From NCBI RefSeq assembly GCF_017741815.1, contig NZ_JAGHMF010000036.1:124001-188000 (forward strand): DNA of 64,000 nt, given 5' to 3'. Of this stretch, positions 24,612-33,350 are shown piece by piece. The DNA comes from Rhizobium sp. 16-488-2b. Lineage in GTDB: Bacteria > Pseudomonadota > Alphaproteobacteria > Rhizobiales > Rhizobiaceae. Under the pieces are notes generated by a model. The model was given only the letters and a program-made list of their open reading frames with translations, had not been told where the DNA came from and did not search any database. The position numbers and the translations under genes are program-made. Within the stretch, counting starts at the first letter, position 1, and every line of letters begins with the position of its first letter.

Positions 24612-25439
24612 ATGATCGCAAACTCATTGCTCAAGGGCCTGGTCGGCGCCGCATTCCTGTTCGGCGCGACGCTTTCCGCGCACGCCGCTGACACGCTTGC
24701 CGCCGTCAAGGCAGCCGGCACGCTGAAGGTCGGCACCGAGACCGCCTTCGCGCCGTTCGACTTTATCGATGCCGGCGAGCACGCGGGCCTCAACGTTGAT
24801 CTCTTCGCCGAAATCGGCAAGGAACTCGGCGTCAAGATCGAGTGGGTCGCCCTTCCCTGGGACGGCGTCTTCCCGGCGCTCGAAGCCGGCAAGTTCGACG
24901 TGGTTGCCGGCCCGGCAACCATCACCAAGAAGCGTATGGAACGCTACCGCTTCACGCCGCCGATCGCCGAAGCGACGATCGCGATCCTGAAGAAGGCCGG
25001 CGACAGCTCGATCAGCAAGCCAGAAGACATTTCCGGCAAGAAGATCGGCGTCGGCAAGGCAACTTCGCAGCTCGATCAGCTGAAGGAGTTCTCCGATACG
25101 CTGGCGACCAAGGCCGATATCCGCGAATATCCTGCCTTCACCGAATCCTACGCCGACCTCGCAGCCGGCCGTATCGCCGGCGTTGCAAACTCGCTGCCGA
25201 ACATCGCTTTCGTCGCCAAGCAGCGCGAGGGAACCTTCGAAGTCGTGCAGCCGCCTTTCGGCAAGAAGTCCTACTTCGGCTTCATCGGCCTGAAGGATGC
25301 CGATCATGCGCCGCTTATGGACGCGATCGACGGCGCGCTCCTGAAGATCAAGGCTGACGGCCGCATGGCGGAGCTGCAGAAGAAGTGGTTCGGCGCCACT
25401 TTCGATACCCCTGACGCGGTCAAGGACCCGGCGTTCTGA
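24612..25439 (+). CDS. Amino-acid-type ABC transporter substrate-binding protein
   Basis: This 275-residue periplasmic binding protein (family 3) carries a signal peptide to about residue 25 (LLKGLVGAAFLFGATLSAHA). Family marks are LKVGTETAFAPFDFIDAGEH, the central WDGVFPALEAGKFDVVAGPA, and SGKKIGVGKATSQLDQLKEF. The ATG at 24612, ten bases after GGAGAG, is better placed than the TTG at 24603. It is the first gene of a four-gene importer. The ligand is probably a polar amino acid or a similar small zwitterion. Confidence 0.92.
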   Translation: MIANSLLKGLVGAAFLFGATLSAHAADTLAAVKAAGTLKVGTETAFAPFDFIDAGEHAGLNVDLFAEIGKELGVKIEWVALPWDGVFPALEAGKFDVVAGPATITKKRMERYRFTPPIAEATIAILKKAGDSSISKPEDISGKKIGVGKATSQLDQLKEFSDTLATKADIREYPAFTESYADLAAGRIAGVANSLPNIAFVAKQREGTFEVVQPPFGKKSYFGFIGLKDADHAPLMDAIDGALLKIKADGRMAELQKKWFGATFDTPDAVKDPAF

Positions 25440-25459
25440 TTTCATGAATCAGTGATCGG

Positions 25460-25486
25460 TCGCGCTCCGGCGATACCGGAGCGCGA
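25460..25486 (+). other. Stem-loop after the binding-protein gene
   Basis: A perfect 11-base stem TCGCGCTCCGG / CCGGAGCGCGA with loop CGATA lies 20 bases after the binding-protein stop and 37 bases before the permease start. Only GGTTTTG follows, so it may partly terminate or protect the upstream message, giving more binding protein than permease. Confidence 0.6.
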
Positions 25487-25523
25487 TCAGGTTTTGTGAG
25501 CGCCAGACAGGCTAAAGCCGCAT

Positions 25524-26165
25524 ATGTCCCTAAAACTCTTCGAATTGCTTCTGCAGGCGTCGATCTACACGGTGACGATCAGCGTCGTTTCGATCCTGAT
25601 CGGCTTCGCGATCGCCATCGGCCTATCGGGCATGCTTCTGTCGAAGAAGACGCTTTTCGTTCTTCCTGCCCAAGTTTTCATCAGCTTCTTCCGCGGCGTG
25701 CCTCTGCTCGTCCAGCTGCTGTTGATCTACAATCTGCTTCCCGCGATCGGGCTCAACGTTCCGAGCATCGTCGCGGCGATCGCCGGCATGTCGCTCTGCA
25801 CCGCCGCCTACCAGGCCGAAAACCTTCGCGGCGGTTTCGCCAGCGTGCCCGTCGGCCTGATTGAATCGGCCGAGATGGTGGGCATGACACCGGGCCAGAT
25901 CTTCCGCCGCATCAAGGCGCCAATCGCGCTGCGCCTGACATTCCCAGCCCTCGTCAACGAAGCGATCCTCATTCTCAAGGCATCGTCTCTCGTCTCGGTC
26001 GTCGGCATCATCGAACTGACCCGCATGGCGCAGGACCTCGCCGGCAGCACGTTTCTGCCGCTGCAGATCTTTGCGGCCGCCGGCCTCATCTATCTCGTCA
26101 TCAACTGGATCGTGGCGCTTGCGGGCGGCGTGATCGAGCGCTCCCTACCGGGAGTTCCAAGATGA
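25524..26165 (+). CDS. Polar amino-acid ABC transporter permease 1
   Basis: This 213-residue HisM/HisQ-type membrane subunit begins LKLFELLLQASIYTVTISVV. It carries the family stretch FISFFRGVPLLVQLLLIYNL and an EAA-type loop ESAEMVGMTPGQIFRRIKAP near residue 115. About five membrane spans are apparent. Its stop overlaps the start of the second permease by four bases (ATGA), implying coupled translation in the operon. Confidence 0.92.
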   Translation: MSLKLFELLLQASIYTVTISVVSILIGFAIAIGLSGMLLSKKTLFVLPAQVFISFFRGVPLLVQLLLIYNLLPAIGLNVPSIVAAIAGMSLCTAAYQAENLRGGFASVPVGLIESAEMVGMTPGQIFRRIKAPIALRLTFPALVNEAILILKASSLVSVVGIIELTRMAQDLAGSTFLPLQIFAAAGLIYLVINWIVALAGGVIERSLPGVPR

Positions 26166-26830
26166 CATTCGATATCAACGTCATTCTCGACCAGATGCCG
26201 GCCATTGTGAGCGGCGCCGGCGTCACGCTTATGACCTGGATTGTCGGTACCATCGCCGCCGCCGTCCTCGGCTTCTTCGTCGCCGTCGGCCGGCGCTTCG
26301 GCGGCATGCTGCTCGACAAGGTGCTCGGCCTTGCTGTCGCCGTGCTGCGCGGCACGCCGTTCCTCATCCAGATCTTCCTTGTCTATTACGGCGGCCCCTT
26401 CATCGGCCTCTCGCTCGATCCGATCCCCGCAGGCCTGATCGGCATCTCGATATACGGCGCGGCCTATTACAGCGAGATCTTCCGCTCCGGTTTTCTCGCC
26501 GTTCCGAAGGGCCATATCGAGGCCGGCGAATGCGTGGGCATGACGCAGGGGCAGATCATTCGACGCATCCTTCTACCCGAAATGACGATGCTGGTGCTGC
26601 CGCCGTCGCTCAACATGGCGGTTCTCCTGATGAAGGAGACGGCGGTTCTTTCGATCATCACCGTGCCCGAGCTGACGGCCACGCTCAGCGCCATTGGCGC
26701 ACAGCAATATGCGTTCGTTGAAGCGCTATCGGTGCTGGCACTGTTTTATTGGGTCCTTGTCGAGATCACCGGCAGGCTTGGCCATCTCGTCGAAACGAAA
26801 CTCACACGATTCAGGTTTTTCAACGCATGA
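26162..26830 (+). CDS. Polar amino-acid ABC transporter permease 2
   Basis: This 222-residue partner permease has VSGAGVTLMTWIVGTIAAAV, then VLRGTPFLIQIFLVYYGGPF and an EAA-type loop EAGECVGMTQGQIIRRILLP. The ATG overlaps the preceding stop (ATGA) and its stop overlaps the ATPase start in the same way. With the first permease it would form a heterodimeric channel in the inner membrane. Confidence 0.92.
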   Translation: MTFDINVILDQMPAIVSGAGVTLMTWIVGTIAAAVLGFFVAVGRRFGGMLLDKVLGLAVAVLRGTPFLIQIFLVYYGGPFIGLSLDPIPAGLIGISIYGAAYYSEIFRSGFLAVPKGHIEAGECVGMTQGQIIRRILLPEMTMLVLPPSLNMAVLLMKETAVLSIITVPELTATLSAIGAQQYAFVEALSVLALFYWVLVEITGRLGHLVETKLTRFRFFNA

Positions 26831-27618
26831 GCCTACCCGCGATCGCAGTCAAAAGTCTCGTCAAGACATTCGGCGACACCACCGTTCTTCACGGCATCGA
26901 CCTCGAGATCCCGCAGGGACAGGTGTCTTGCCTGATCGGCCCGTCGGGCTCCGGCAAGAGCACGCTGTTGCGCTGCATGGCCTTTCTCGAGGAGGCAACA
27001 TCGGGAACGATCGCCATCAACGGCGAAACGCTCGGATTCACGGAAAATGTGCGTGGCGTGCGGGAGCGCGTTCCCGCCGCCGCGAACCGCGCGATCCGCG
27101 CGCAGATCGGCATGGTATTCCAGCAGTTCAACCTGTGGCCCCATATGACCGCACTCGGCAATGTCAGCGAGGCGCTGAAGCTGGTGCAGAAGATGAACAG
27201 GAAGGAAGCCGAGGAACTGGCGATGGCGCAACTCGTCAAGGTCGGCCTCGAAAGCCGGGCCGGGCACTATCCATCACAGCTGTCCGGCGGACAACAGCAG
27301 CGCGTAGCGATCGCCCGGGCGTTGGCGCTGAAGCCGAAGATCATGCTCTTCGACGAGCCGACCTCGTCGCTCGATCCCGAACTGACCGGCGAAGTGTTGA
27401 ACGTCATGCGCGATCTGGCCGCCGAGGGGATGACCATGGTGGTCGTCTCCCACGAGATCGGCTTTGCGGCCACCGTCGGCCAGCAGATCACCTTCCTCGA
27501 CCATGGCAAGGTGCAGTTTTCCGGTCCGCCGCAAGAAGTGTTCAAGAAACCGCGCAATCCACGTCTCGAGCAGTTCCTCGATACGTATCTCGACCGCGGC
27601 GCATCGATGCTGATGTAG
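26827..27618 (+). CDS. Amino-acid ABC transporter ATP-binding protein
   Basis: This 263-residue ATPase of the HisP/GlnQ class shows Walker A GPSGSGKSTLLRCM, Q-loop IGMVFQQFNLWPHMT, signature LSGGQQQRVAIARALAL, Walker B IMLFDEPTSSLDPE and the switch His in VVVSHEIGFA. The ATG at 26827 overlaps the permease stop as ATGA. An insertion NVRGVRERVPAAANRA of about 15 residues before the Q-loop is longer than in HisP-type standards. It powers the importer encoded by this operon. Confidence 0.93.
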   Translation: MSLPAIAVKSLVKTFGDTTVLHGIDLEIPQGQVSCLIGPSGSGKSTLLRCMAFLEEATSGTIAINGETLGFTENVRGVRERVPAAANRAIRAQIGMVFQQFNLWPHMTALGNVSEALKLVQKMNRKEAEELAMAQLVKVGLESRAGHYPSQLSGGQQQRVAIARALALKPKIMLFDEPTSSLDPELTGEVLNVMRDLAAEGMTMVVVSHEIGFAATVGQQITFLDHGKVQFSGPPQEVFKKPRNPRLEQFLDTYLDRGASMLM

Positions 27619-27842
27619 GGCTGTTCCTGTCGGCTACGTGCTTCTTTCACGTGCCGGCAAACGCTGCCGTTGAGGGCCGAAATGGGCGTTCGCCACCTTC
27701 AGTAGCACGGTACCGTCGTTGGAATGACTTCTTTGTGAAATGAGCCAAGCCGAGGCAATTCGTTAACACCCCATTAACGATCTCGGCGCTAGCTGATGCG
27801 CACTAACAATACGTATGCGCGCTATCGAGCAAGCTGGATCCG
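27619..27842. other. Intergenic region before the PBP gene
   Basis: The 224 bases between the ABC operon and the penicillin-binding protein gene contain no credible frame. The only clear signal is the CtrA-type box at 27763-27778, followed by AT-richer sequence toward the start codon. Confidence 0.5.
27763..27778. promoter_or_regulatory. CtrA-type box TTAA-N7-TTAAC
   Basis: TTAA-CACCCCA-TTAAC matches the full CtrA consensus of alphaproteobacteria and is also a short inverted repeat (CGTTAA/TTAACG). It lies 65 bases upstream of the start of a cell-wall transpeptidase gene. That position fits direct cell-cycle control by CtrA. Occupancy is inferred. Confidence 0.6.
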
Positions 27843-29570
27843 ATGTCCATTCTCCAAACACTAGCATCCAGAAGCGGGCGTCTCGTCAGCCTGGAATTCG
27901 GCTCTCGCGACAGCAGCAAGCGCTTGGTCAAACCACGCCGCAAGTCGCCCACGCCAAGATCGCGTCTGGCGATATTAGGCACCGTGCTTGTGCTTGCCTA
28001 CGGCGTCATCGGCGGCAAGCTCATCTATTATGGTTTGCACGGCGACCCCTCCACCTCCGCCATCCTGCCCAAGCCTTCGTCGGTCGCATCGCGCCCCGAT
28101 ATCGTCGATCGCAACGGCGAGTTGCTCGCGACCGACATCCGCACAGTGTCGATGTTCGCCGAGCCGATCAAGATCGTCGATGTCGATGACGCGGTCGAGA
28201 AGCTCGCCACCGTATTTCCCGATCTCGACAAGCGTTCGACCTACCAGAAGCTTTCCAACCGTCGTTCACACTTCGCCTGGCTGAAGCGCCAGCTGAGCCC
28301 GAAGCAGCAGAGCGAAGTACTGAAGCTCGGGATTCCTGCCATCGGCTTCCGCCCCGAAGTAAAGCGCTTCTACCCCGGCGGCCGCACTGCCGCGCATATC
28401 CTCGGATATGTCGACATCGACAATCACGGTGTAAGCGGCATGGAGAAATATCTCGACGAGCAAGGCCTCTCCGCGCTTGCCTCGACCGGCCTGACCGTCG
28501 CCGGCAGCCTGGAGCCCGTGAAGCTGTCCGTGGACCTTCGCGCCCAGAACGTCGTGCACGACGTGGTCGTCGACGCTCTCAGTCGATACGACAGCAAGGC
28601 CGCCGGCGCGGTCATTCTCGACATTCACACCGGCGAAGTGCTTGCCATGGCGTCGGCGCCGGATTTCGACCCGAATGACCCTAACGCAGGCGGTAGCGAT
28701 GGCTGGCTGAACCGGATGTCCAACGGCACCTTCGAGATGGGATCGACCTTCAAGACCTTCTCCATGGCGATGGCGCTGGACACTGGCATGGTCAAGCTGA
28801 CCGACACCTTCGATGCCACACAACCGATCCATATGGGCGGCTTCACCATTCACGACGATGCCTATGTGCCGCGCCGCTGGCTAACGGTGCCGGAGATTTT
28901 CCGCTATTCCTCGAATATCGGCACTGCCCGCATGGTCGATATCATCGGCATGGATAAGCAGCGCGAGTATCTCCAGCGCTTCGGTCTTCTCACCAGAATG
29001 CATACCGAGTTGCCGGAAGTGAAGACGCCGAGCCAGCCGAGGGTCTGGAAGAAGATTAACTCCATCACCGTGTCCTTCGGTCACGGCGTCGCCACGACCC
29101 CGCTTCAAACAGCGGTCGCCGGCGCGGCCTTGGTCGACGGCGGAACACTGATCGAGCCCACTTTCCTGCCGCGAACGGCCGAGCAGGCCAATATGGATGC
29201 CGAGGTCGTGGTCAAGCCAAGCACCAGCGATACGATCCGTGCGCTGTTCAAGCTCAACGGCGAGGAAGGCTCCGGACGCAGCGCCGACGTGCCTGGCTTC
29301 CATGTCGGCGGAAAGACGGGAACGGCGAACAAGGTGATCAACGGTCGATATTCACACGTTCTGAGCTTCAACGCCTATCTGGCGGCATTCCCAATCCAGG
29401 CGCCGAAATACGTCGTGCTTTCGTTCTGCGACGAGCCGAAGAAAGGCGACCGCGGCATGACCTTCGCAACCAACAATGCAGCGCCGATGGTGGCCGATAT
29501 CGTCAAGCGGGTCGCGCCAATGCTCGGCGTTCAGCCCGATTTCGGACAGAACCTGTTGGTCGGCTACTGA
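27843..29570 (+). CDS. Penicillin-binding protein, FtsI/PBP3 type
   Basis: This 575-residue class B transpeptidase has a short cytoplasmic tail and a membrane anchor at about residues 43-65 (LAILGTVLVLAYGVIGGKLI). The dimerisation domain begins RPDIVDRNGELLATDIRT, with the FtsI-like RFYPGGRTAAHILGYVD. The active site comprises Ser301-x-x-Lys304 (STFK), Ser356-Ser-Asn358 (SSN) and Lys491-Thr-Gly (KTG). It crosslinks septal peptidoglycan. The gene is not in a mra/dcw cluster, so it is probably a second FtsI paralogue, like the PBP3a/PBP3b pair of Agrobacterium. A CtrA-type box precedes it. Confidence 0.92.
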   Translation: MSILQTLASRSGRLVSLEFGSRDSSKRLVKPRRKSPTPRSRLAILGTVLVLAYGVIGGKLIYYGLHGDPSTSAILPKPSSVASRPDIVDRNGELLATDIRTVSMFAEPIKIVDVDDAVEKLATVFPDLDKRSTYQKLSNRRSHFAWLKRQLSPKQQSEVLKLGIPAIGFRPEVKRFYPGGRTAAHILGYVDIDNHGVSGMEKYLDEQGLSALASTGLTVAGSLEPVKLSVDLRAQNVVHDVVVDALSRYDSKAAGAVILDIHTGEVLAMASAPDFDPNDPNAGGSDGWLNRMSNGTFEMGSTFKTFSMAMALDTGMVKLTDTFDATQPIHMGGFTIHDDAYVPRRWLTVPEIFRYSSNIGTARMVDIIGMDKQREYLQRFGLLTRMHTELPEVKTPSQPRVWKKINSITVSFGHGVATTPLQTAVAGAALVDGGTLIEPTFLPRTAEQANMDAEVVVKPSTSDTIRALFKLNGEEGSGRSADVPGFHVGGKTGTANKVINGRYSHVLSFNAYLAAFPIQAPKYVVLSFCDEPKKGDRGMTFATNNAAPMVADIVKRVAPMLGVQPDFGQNLLVGY

Positions 29571-29629
29571 TCCGCGGTTCAAGGCTCCCAACGGCCAGCA
29601 TGTGCGGTTGGAGGCCTCGCCGGCAGCAC

Positions 29630-30517
29630 CTAGAGCAGGTATTTCTTGAACCAGGCCACAGTCCGCTCCCACGCAAGCTTGGCGGCAGCTTCGTCGTAGC
29701 GCGGCGTCGAGTCGTTGTGAAAGCCGTGGTTCACGCCCGGATAGACGTAGGCTTCATAGACCTTCTTGTCCGCCTTGAGCGCCGCCTCATAGGCCGGCCA
29801 GCCGTCAGTGATGCCCTTGTCGAGTTCGGCGTAGTGCAGAAGCAGCGGCGCCTTGATGCGCGCGACCCTGTCGGCAGTTGGCTGACGCCCGTAAAACGGC
29901 ACGGCGGCGCCAAGTTCCGGATAGGCGACGGCCGCGGCATTGGCAACACCGCCGCCGTAGCAGAAGCCGGTAATACCGACCTTGCCCGTAGTGAGGTCGC
30001 TCTTCATCAGAAATTCGATCGCGGCGAAGAAGTCGTTCATCAGCTTCTGCGGATCGACCTTCTGCTGCAACTCGCGGCCCTTCTCGTCATTCCCGGGATA
30101 GCCGCCGACGGACGTCAGGCCATCGGGCGCCAGCGCGATGAAGCCGGCCTTGGCAACGCGCCGCGCGACGTCTTCGATATAAGGGTTGAGCCCCCGGTTC
30201 TCATGAACGACAACCACGCCCGGCACCTTCCCCTCGGCCTTCGCCGGGCGAACGAGGTAGCCGCGCACCTCCCCATTTCCCTCAGGCGAGGGATAGGTGA
30301 TGTATTCGGCGATGATATCGGGGTCGGTGAACTCCACCTGCGTCGCCAGCGCATAGTTCGGGCTCATCGAGGATAGAATTGCAACGGCGGTCAGACCGCC
30401 GACGGCGAACTTGCTCGCCCGGTCGAGGAATTCACGCTTGGTGATCCTGCCGTGCGCGTAATAATCGTAGAGTTCAAGCAGTTCCTGGGGGAAGTCCTTC
30501 GCGGTCAGCCGATTCAT
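29630..30517 (-). CDS. Dienelactone hydrolase family protein
   Basis: This 295-residue alpha/beta hydrolase has its nucleophile Cys in [14 protein letters not shown] and the His in [20 protein letters not shown]. The N-terminus reads [20 protein letters not shown] and then runs to [10 protein letters not shown], which looks like an export signal, possibly of the Tat type but with KR instead of RR. GGAGGATC precedes the ATG at 30517, so I chose that start. Members hydrolyse lactones or esters, classically dienelactone in chloroaromatic degradation. The substrate here is unknown. It lies 85 bases downstream of the MFS gene on the same strand. Confidence 0.88.
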   Translation of the reverse strand: MNRLTAKDFPQELLELYDYYAHGRITKREFLDRASKFAVGGLTAVAILSSMSPNYALATQVEFTDPDIIAEYITYPSPEGNGEVRGYLVRPAKAEGKVPGVVVVHENRGLNPYIEDVARRVAKAGFIALAPDGLTSVGGYPGNDEKGRELQQKVDPQKLMNDFFAAIEFLMKSDLTTGKVGITGFCYGGGVANAAAVAYPELGAAVPFYGRQPTADRVARIKAPLLLHYAELDKGITDGWPAYEAALKADKKVYEAYVYPGVNHGFHNDSTPRYDEAAAKLAWERTVAWFKKYLL

Positions 30518-30602
30518 GATTGATCCTCCATCCATCCGTTTCGGCGGCAATACTACACGACCGTTTCCGCTCGTCAGTTCAACATTGCGCTACCAGCGGG
30601 GC

Positions 30603-31802
30603 TCAGCGACGCCCCAGCCGATCGAAATACAAGAGCATCGCCAGCCCGATCACGCCGGCAAGCGCGCCGATGAAGGCCGTGCCGGAGTAGCTGCTGACTG
30701 CGGTGCCGATGGCAAAGAGCAATGCGCTGAGGCCGGCGCTGATGAAGATGTTGACGGAGATGAGCGCGCTGCCCAATCCCGGACGCTCGGCGATCAGGTC
30801 CTGCAGATAGGTGATCGGGATGCTGATCAGCGCAGCCGCGCCAATGCCGCTGATCAAGGTGAGCGCGTAGACATGCCAGGGTGCGGACGCGAAGCCGAGC
30901 AGCGTGAGATAGACGATATAGATGCTCGCGCCGATCGCGAGCGCCGTCACATGGCTCACGATCCTTTGCGCCCGCCCCCAGACGATGATGAAGACGACTT
31001 CCAGGAAGGCGACGATGCCGATGAGGATGCCGAGATCGGCGACCGTCCCATGCGCGGCGCCGGTGACGATCAGCGGCAGGATGGCGCCGTTTATATGCAG
31101 CGTAGAGCTGATGAGCGCGATGGCGATGACCCGGACAAGCACCGGCGGCGAAACGACCTCGCCGAGCGCCGCGAGATAAGAGAGATGGCGGCTTGCGGCC
31201 TTGTCGGTCCCCGTCTGGCGCGGCAGGAAGATGGCGATGAGGCCAAAACAGGCGGCGCAGGCGATGCCGGCAAACAGATAGGCCGGCAGCATGCTTGGCG
31301 ACCGGGCGAGCAACACGCCGGTCAGGCCGGGCACCAGAACCCAGGAGAGCGACATCATCGCGCGGACACCGGAATTGACCCTGGCGACGTCATCGCGCGA
31401 CATGCCGGTTGTCCTTCGGCGGACATTGCCGAAGAGCAGCGAATTCAGCGAGCCATAGACCGGCAGGAGCAGCAGTGCGCTGACCACGAAGGTCGCCTGA
31501 TGCGGCAGAATGTAGATCGCACCATAGCCGAGCACGCCGAAAAGCGCGGTCGCCAGCATCATGGTGCGATATTCGCCAAGCCGGTCCGCCAGATTGCCGA
31601 GCAGGATGCTGACGGTAACGTTGACGGCAGCGGCGGAAAAAATCAGCGCGGAGTAGAGCCCGTTGCTCAAGCCCAGTTCGCGGATGCCGACGACGGATTG
31701 ATAGGGAGAGGTGGCGGCGCTTGCGACACCGAACATAAAGAGGGCAAGCATGCTCACCCGGATGGTCGGGTCGCGGAAGACGGCGGGAAGGAAGCGGGTC
31801 AT
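30603..31802 (-). CDS. MFS transporter, sugar efflux (Set-like) type
   Basis: This 399-residue protein has 12 predicted membrane helices, starting LALFMFGVASAATSPYQSVV. It has the MFS A-motif equivalent GNLADRLGEYRTMMLATALF between helices 2 and 3 and a long middle loop RQTGTDKAASRHLSYL. It resembles the SetA/SetB sugar-efflux group. The start at 31802 is the first ATG giving a family-like N-terminus; the ribosome binding site is weak and the frame stays open to 31868. It is the last member of the leftward RidA-RpiR-SDR-GH20-M81-MFS set and may move a product of that pathway out of the cell. Confidence 0.85.
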   Translation of the reverse strand: MTRFLPAVFRDPTIRVSMLALFMFGVASAATSPYQSVVGIRELGLSNGLYSALIFSAAAVNVTVSILLGNLADRLGEYRTMMLATALFGVLGYGAIYILPHQATFVVSALLLLPVYGSLNSLLFGNVRRRTTGMSRDDVARVNSGVRAMMSLSWVLVPGLTGVLLARSPSMLPAYLFAGIACAACFGLIAIFLPRQTGTDKAASRHLSYLAALGEVVSPPVLVRVIAIALISSTLHINGAILPLIVTGAAHGTVADLGILIGIVAFLEVVFIIVWGRAQRIVSHVTALAIGASIYIVYLTLLGFASAPWHVYALTLISGIGAAALISIPITYLQDLIAERPGLGSALISVNIFISAGLSALLFAIGTAVSSYSGTAFIGALAGVIGLAMLLYFDRLGRR

Positions 31803-31850
31803 GTTCGAATTCGTGGCGGTGGCGGCGGACGCCCGTCCTGGGCGAGCGCA

Positions 31851-31887
31851 GCCTGGCGGGTTTGGCATAAAACCTAAACCGCCAGGC
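31851..31887. other. Long stem-loop between M81 and MFS genes
   Basis: GCCTGGCGG-(G)-TTT pairs with AAACCGCCAGGC, giving a 12-base stem with one bulged base around a loop GGCATAAAACCT. There is no T-tract on the minus strand, so on the leftward transcript it is an intercistronic hairpin that may separate MFS from M81 expression, not a strong terminator. Confidence 0.45.
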
Positions 31888-31903
31888 TGTCAGTTATTTT
31901 CTA

Positions 31904-33340
31904 TCAGTCGGTCCAGCGCGCAGAGAAGCGCGCTTGCGGGATGTAACTGAAATCGCGATCGAAGGGGAATGCAGGCCGCGCGCGGCGGTTGCTGGTAAGC
32001 CCCTCGATATCCTGGTTCACCACGCCCTGTGTCAGCGCCATCAGGTTCGGATTGGCGATCGGCGCGAGTTCCGGCGAGAGGTAGCCGGATTTGACGACCA
32101 GGAGGCGGACGGCCTTCGGATCAAGCCCGAGCAGGGTGAAATCGGCGATGTTGTGATACGGCCGGCGGCGCGCGGCGAGCACGACGGTGATCCCGCCAAT
32201 GCGCACGACCGCCTGACGTTCGGCGGGCACGCCGGTGTCGGACAGCAGCACGACCTCCGCCTCCACCTTGGCCGGCGTGCTCGATCCATCGAGGCTGCCA
32301 CCGATGGTCAGCGCCAGCGTAGCGCCCTTGCCGACAGCAAAGCAGGCCTCGACGGCGGGACGATCGGTAATCCCAGCAATCAGCGCGCCGTCAAAGCCAC
32401 GCGCGATCAGCGCGTTCAGTACGTCGGCGCGATCGCCGACGCCGCCGCCCGTCGGGTTGTCGGCGGAATCGGCGAGGATGACGGGCGACGTCTCGGCCTT
32501 CTCGGCGATGTCGAGCATCTCCGACAGCGGCCCGGTGACAGGACCGAAGCGGAATTCCTCGCGTGCGTTCCAATAAGAGAGCGCGATCTCTTCAGCAGCC
32601 TTGGCCGCCGCACCTTTGCTGGTCGCGGTGATGACCGCACAGGCGGTCGCGCGCGGCTCGTCGGCCCAGACATAGCCGACCATCAGGTTGGCATCGAGAA
32701 CGCCGGCGCGCTGGTCGAAGACCGGCAGTGCCTCATAGAGCGCCTTCGCGGGCTGATCTTCCGTCGATGTGCGCTCGCCGGGCCAGAGAACCGGCACCGG
32801 AGCCCAGACAACGCCGGGGCGTGTGCCGCTCTTCAGGGCATCGACCAGCATCGACCACGCCCGCACCATGGTTTCACGCACATCGATATGCGGCGCGGTC
32901 CTGTAGCCGGCGAAGATGTCGAGTTGATCGATGATCTTCTGGCTGACATTGCCATGCAGGTCGTAGCTCGCCGCAACGACGACATCGGGCCCGACAACCG
33001 CGCGAGCGGCCGAGATCCAATCGCCCTCGGCGTCGTCCATACCCTCGACATTCATCGCGCCATGCATGGCGAGATAGAGCCCGTCGAGCGGCAAGGCCGC
33101 CTTCAGGAGGGCGAGGAACTCGGTTTTGAAGGTCTCGTAGGCAATGCGGGAGACCGGGCCTCCAGGCACGGCGCGGGCATGCAGCAGCGGCAGATGCTCG
33201 ATGCCATCGGCCTTCAGAAAGTTGAAATACTCGGCCCCCAGAAGGTCCGCACCCTTGAGCACGCGAAAATCCTCGACGGCCATCAGCACCGGCGAATAGG
33301 TACTGCACTCCGTGTGAATTCCGCCAACAGCGATCCGCAT
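31904..33340 (-). CDS. M81 family metallopeptidase (MlrC-like), copy 1
   Basis: This 478-residue protein is of the MlrC family (N-terminal M81 domain and C-terminal MlrC domain). Marks are MRIAVGGIHTECSTYSPVLM, YLAMHGAMNVEGMDDAEGDW, ASYDLHGNVSQKIID with metal-ligand Asp and His, YRTAPHIDVRETM, and ADSADNPTGGGVGDRADVLN. In Sphingomonas, MlrC cleaves linearised microcystin and other small peptides. GGAGCTGACG precedes the ATG, ten bases after the GH20 stop. A second, distinct M81 gene lies in the divergent operon at 37996-39471. The natural substrate in rhizobia is unknown. Confidence 0.9.
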   Translation of the reverse strand: MRIAVGGIHTECSTYSPVLMAVEDFRVLKGADLLGAEYFNFLKADGIEHLPLLHARAVPGGPVSRIAYETFKTEFLALLKAALPLDGLYLAMHGAMNVEGMDDAEGDWISAARAVVGPDVVVAASYDLHGNVSQKIIDQLDIFAGYRTAPHIDVRETMVRAWSMLVDALKSGTRPGVVWAPVPVLWPGERTSTEDQPAKALYEALPVFDQRAGVLDANLMVGYVWADEPRATACAVITATSKGAAAKAAEEIALSYWNAREEFRFGPVTGPLSEMLDIAEKAETSPVILADSADNPTGGGVGDRADVLNALIARGFDGALIAGITDRPAVEACFAVGKGATLALTIGGSLDGSSTPAKVEAEVVLLSDTGVPAERQAVVRIGGITVVLAARRRPYHNIADFTLLGLDPKAVRLLVVKSGYLSPELAPIANPNLMALTQGVVNQDIEGLTSNRRARPAFPFDRDFSYIPQARFSARWTD

Positions 33341-33350
33341 CGTCAGCTCC

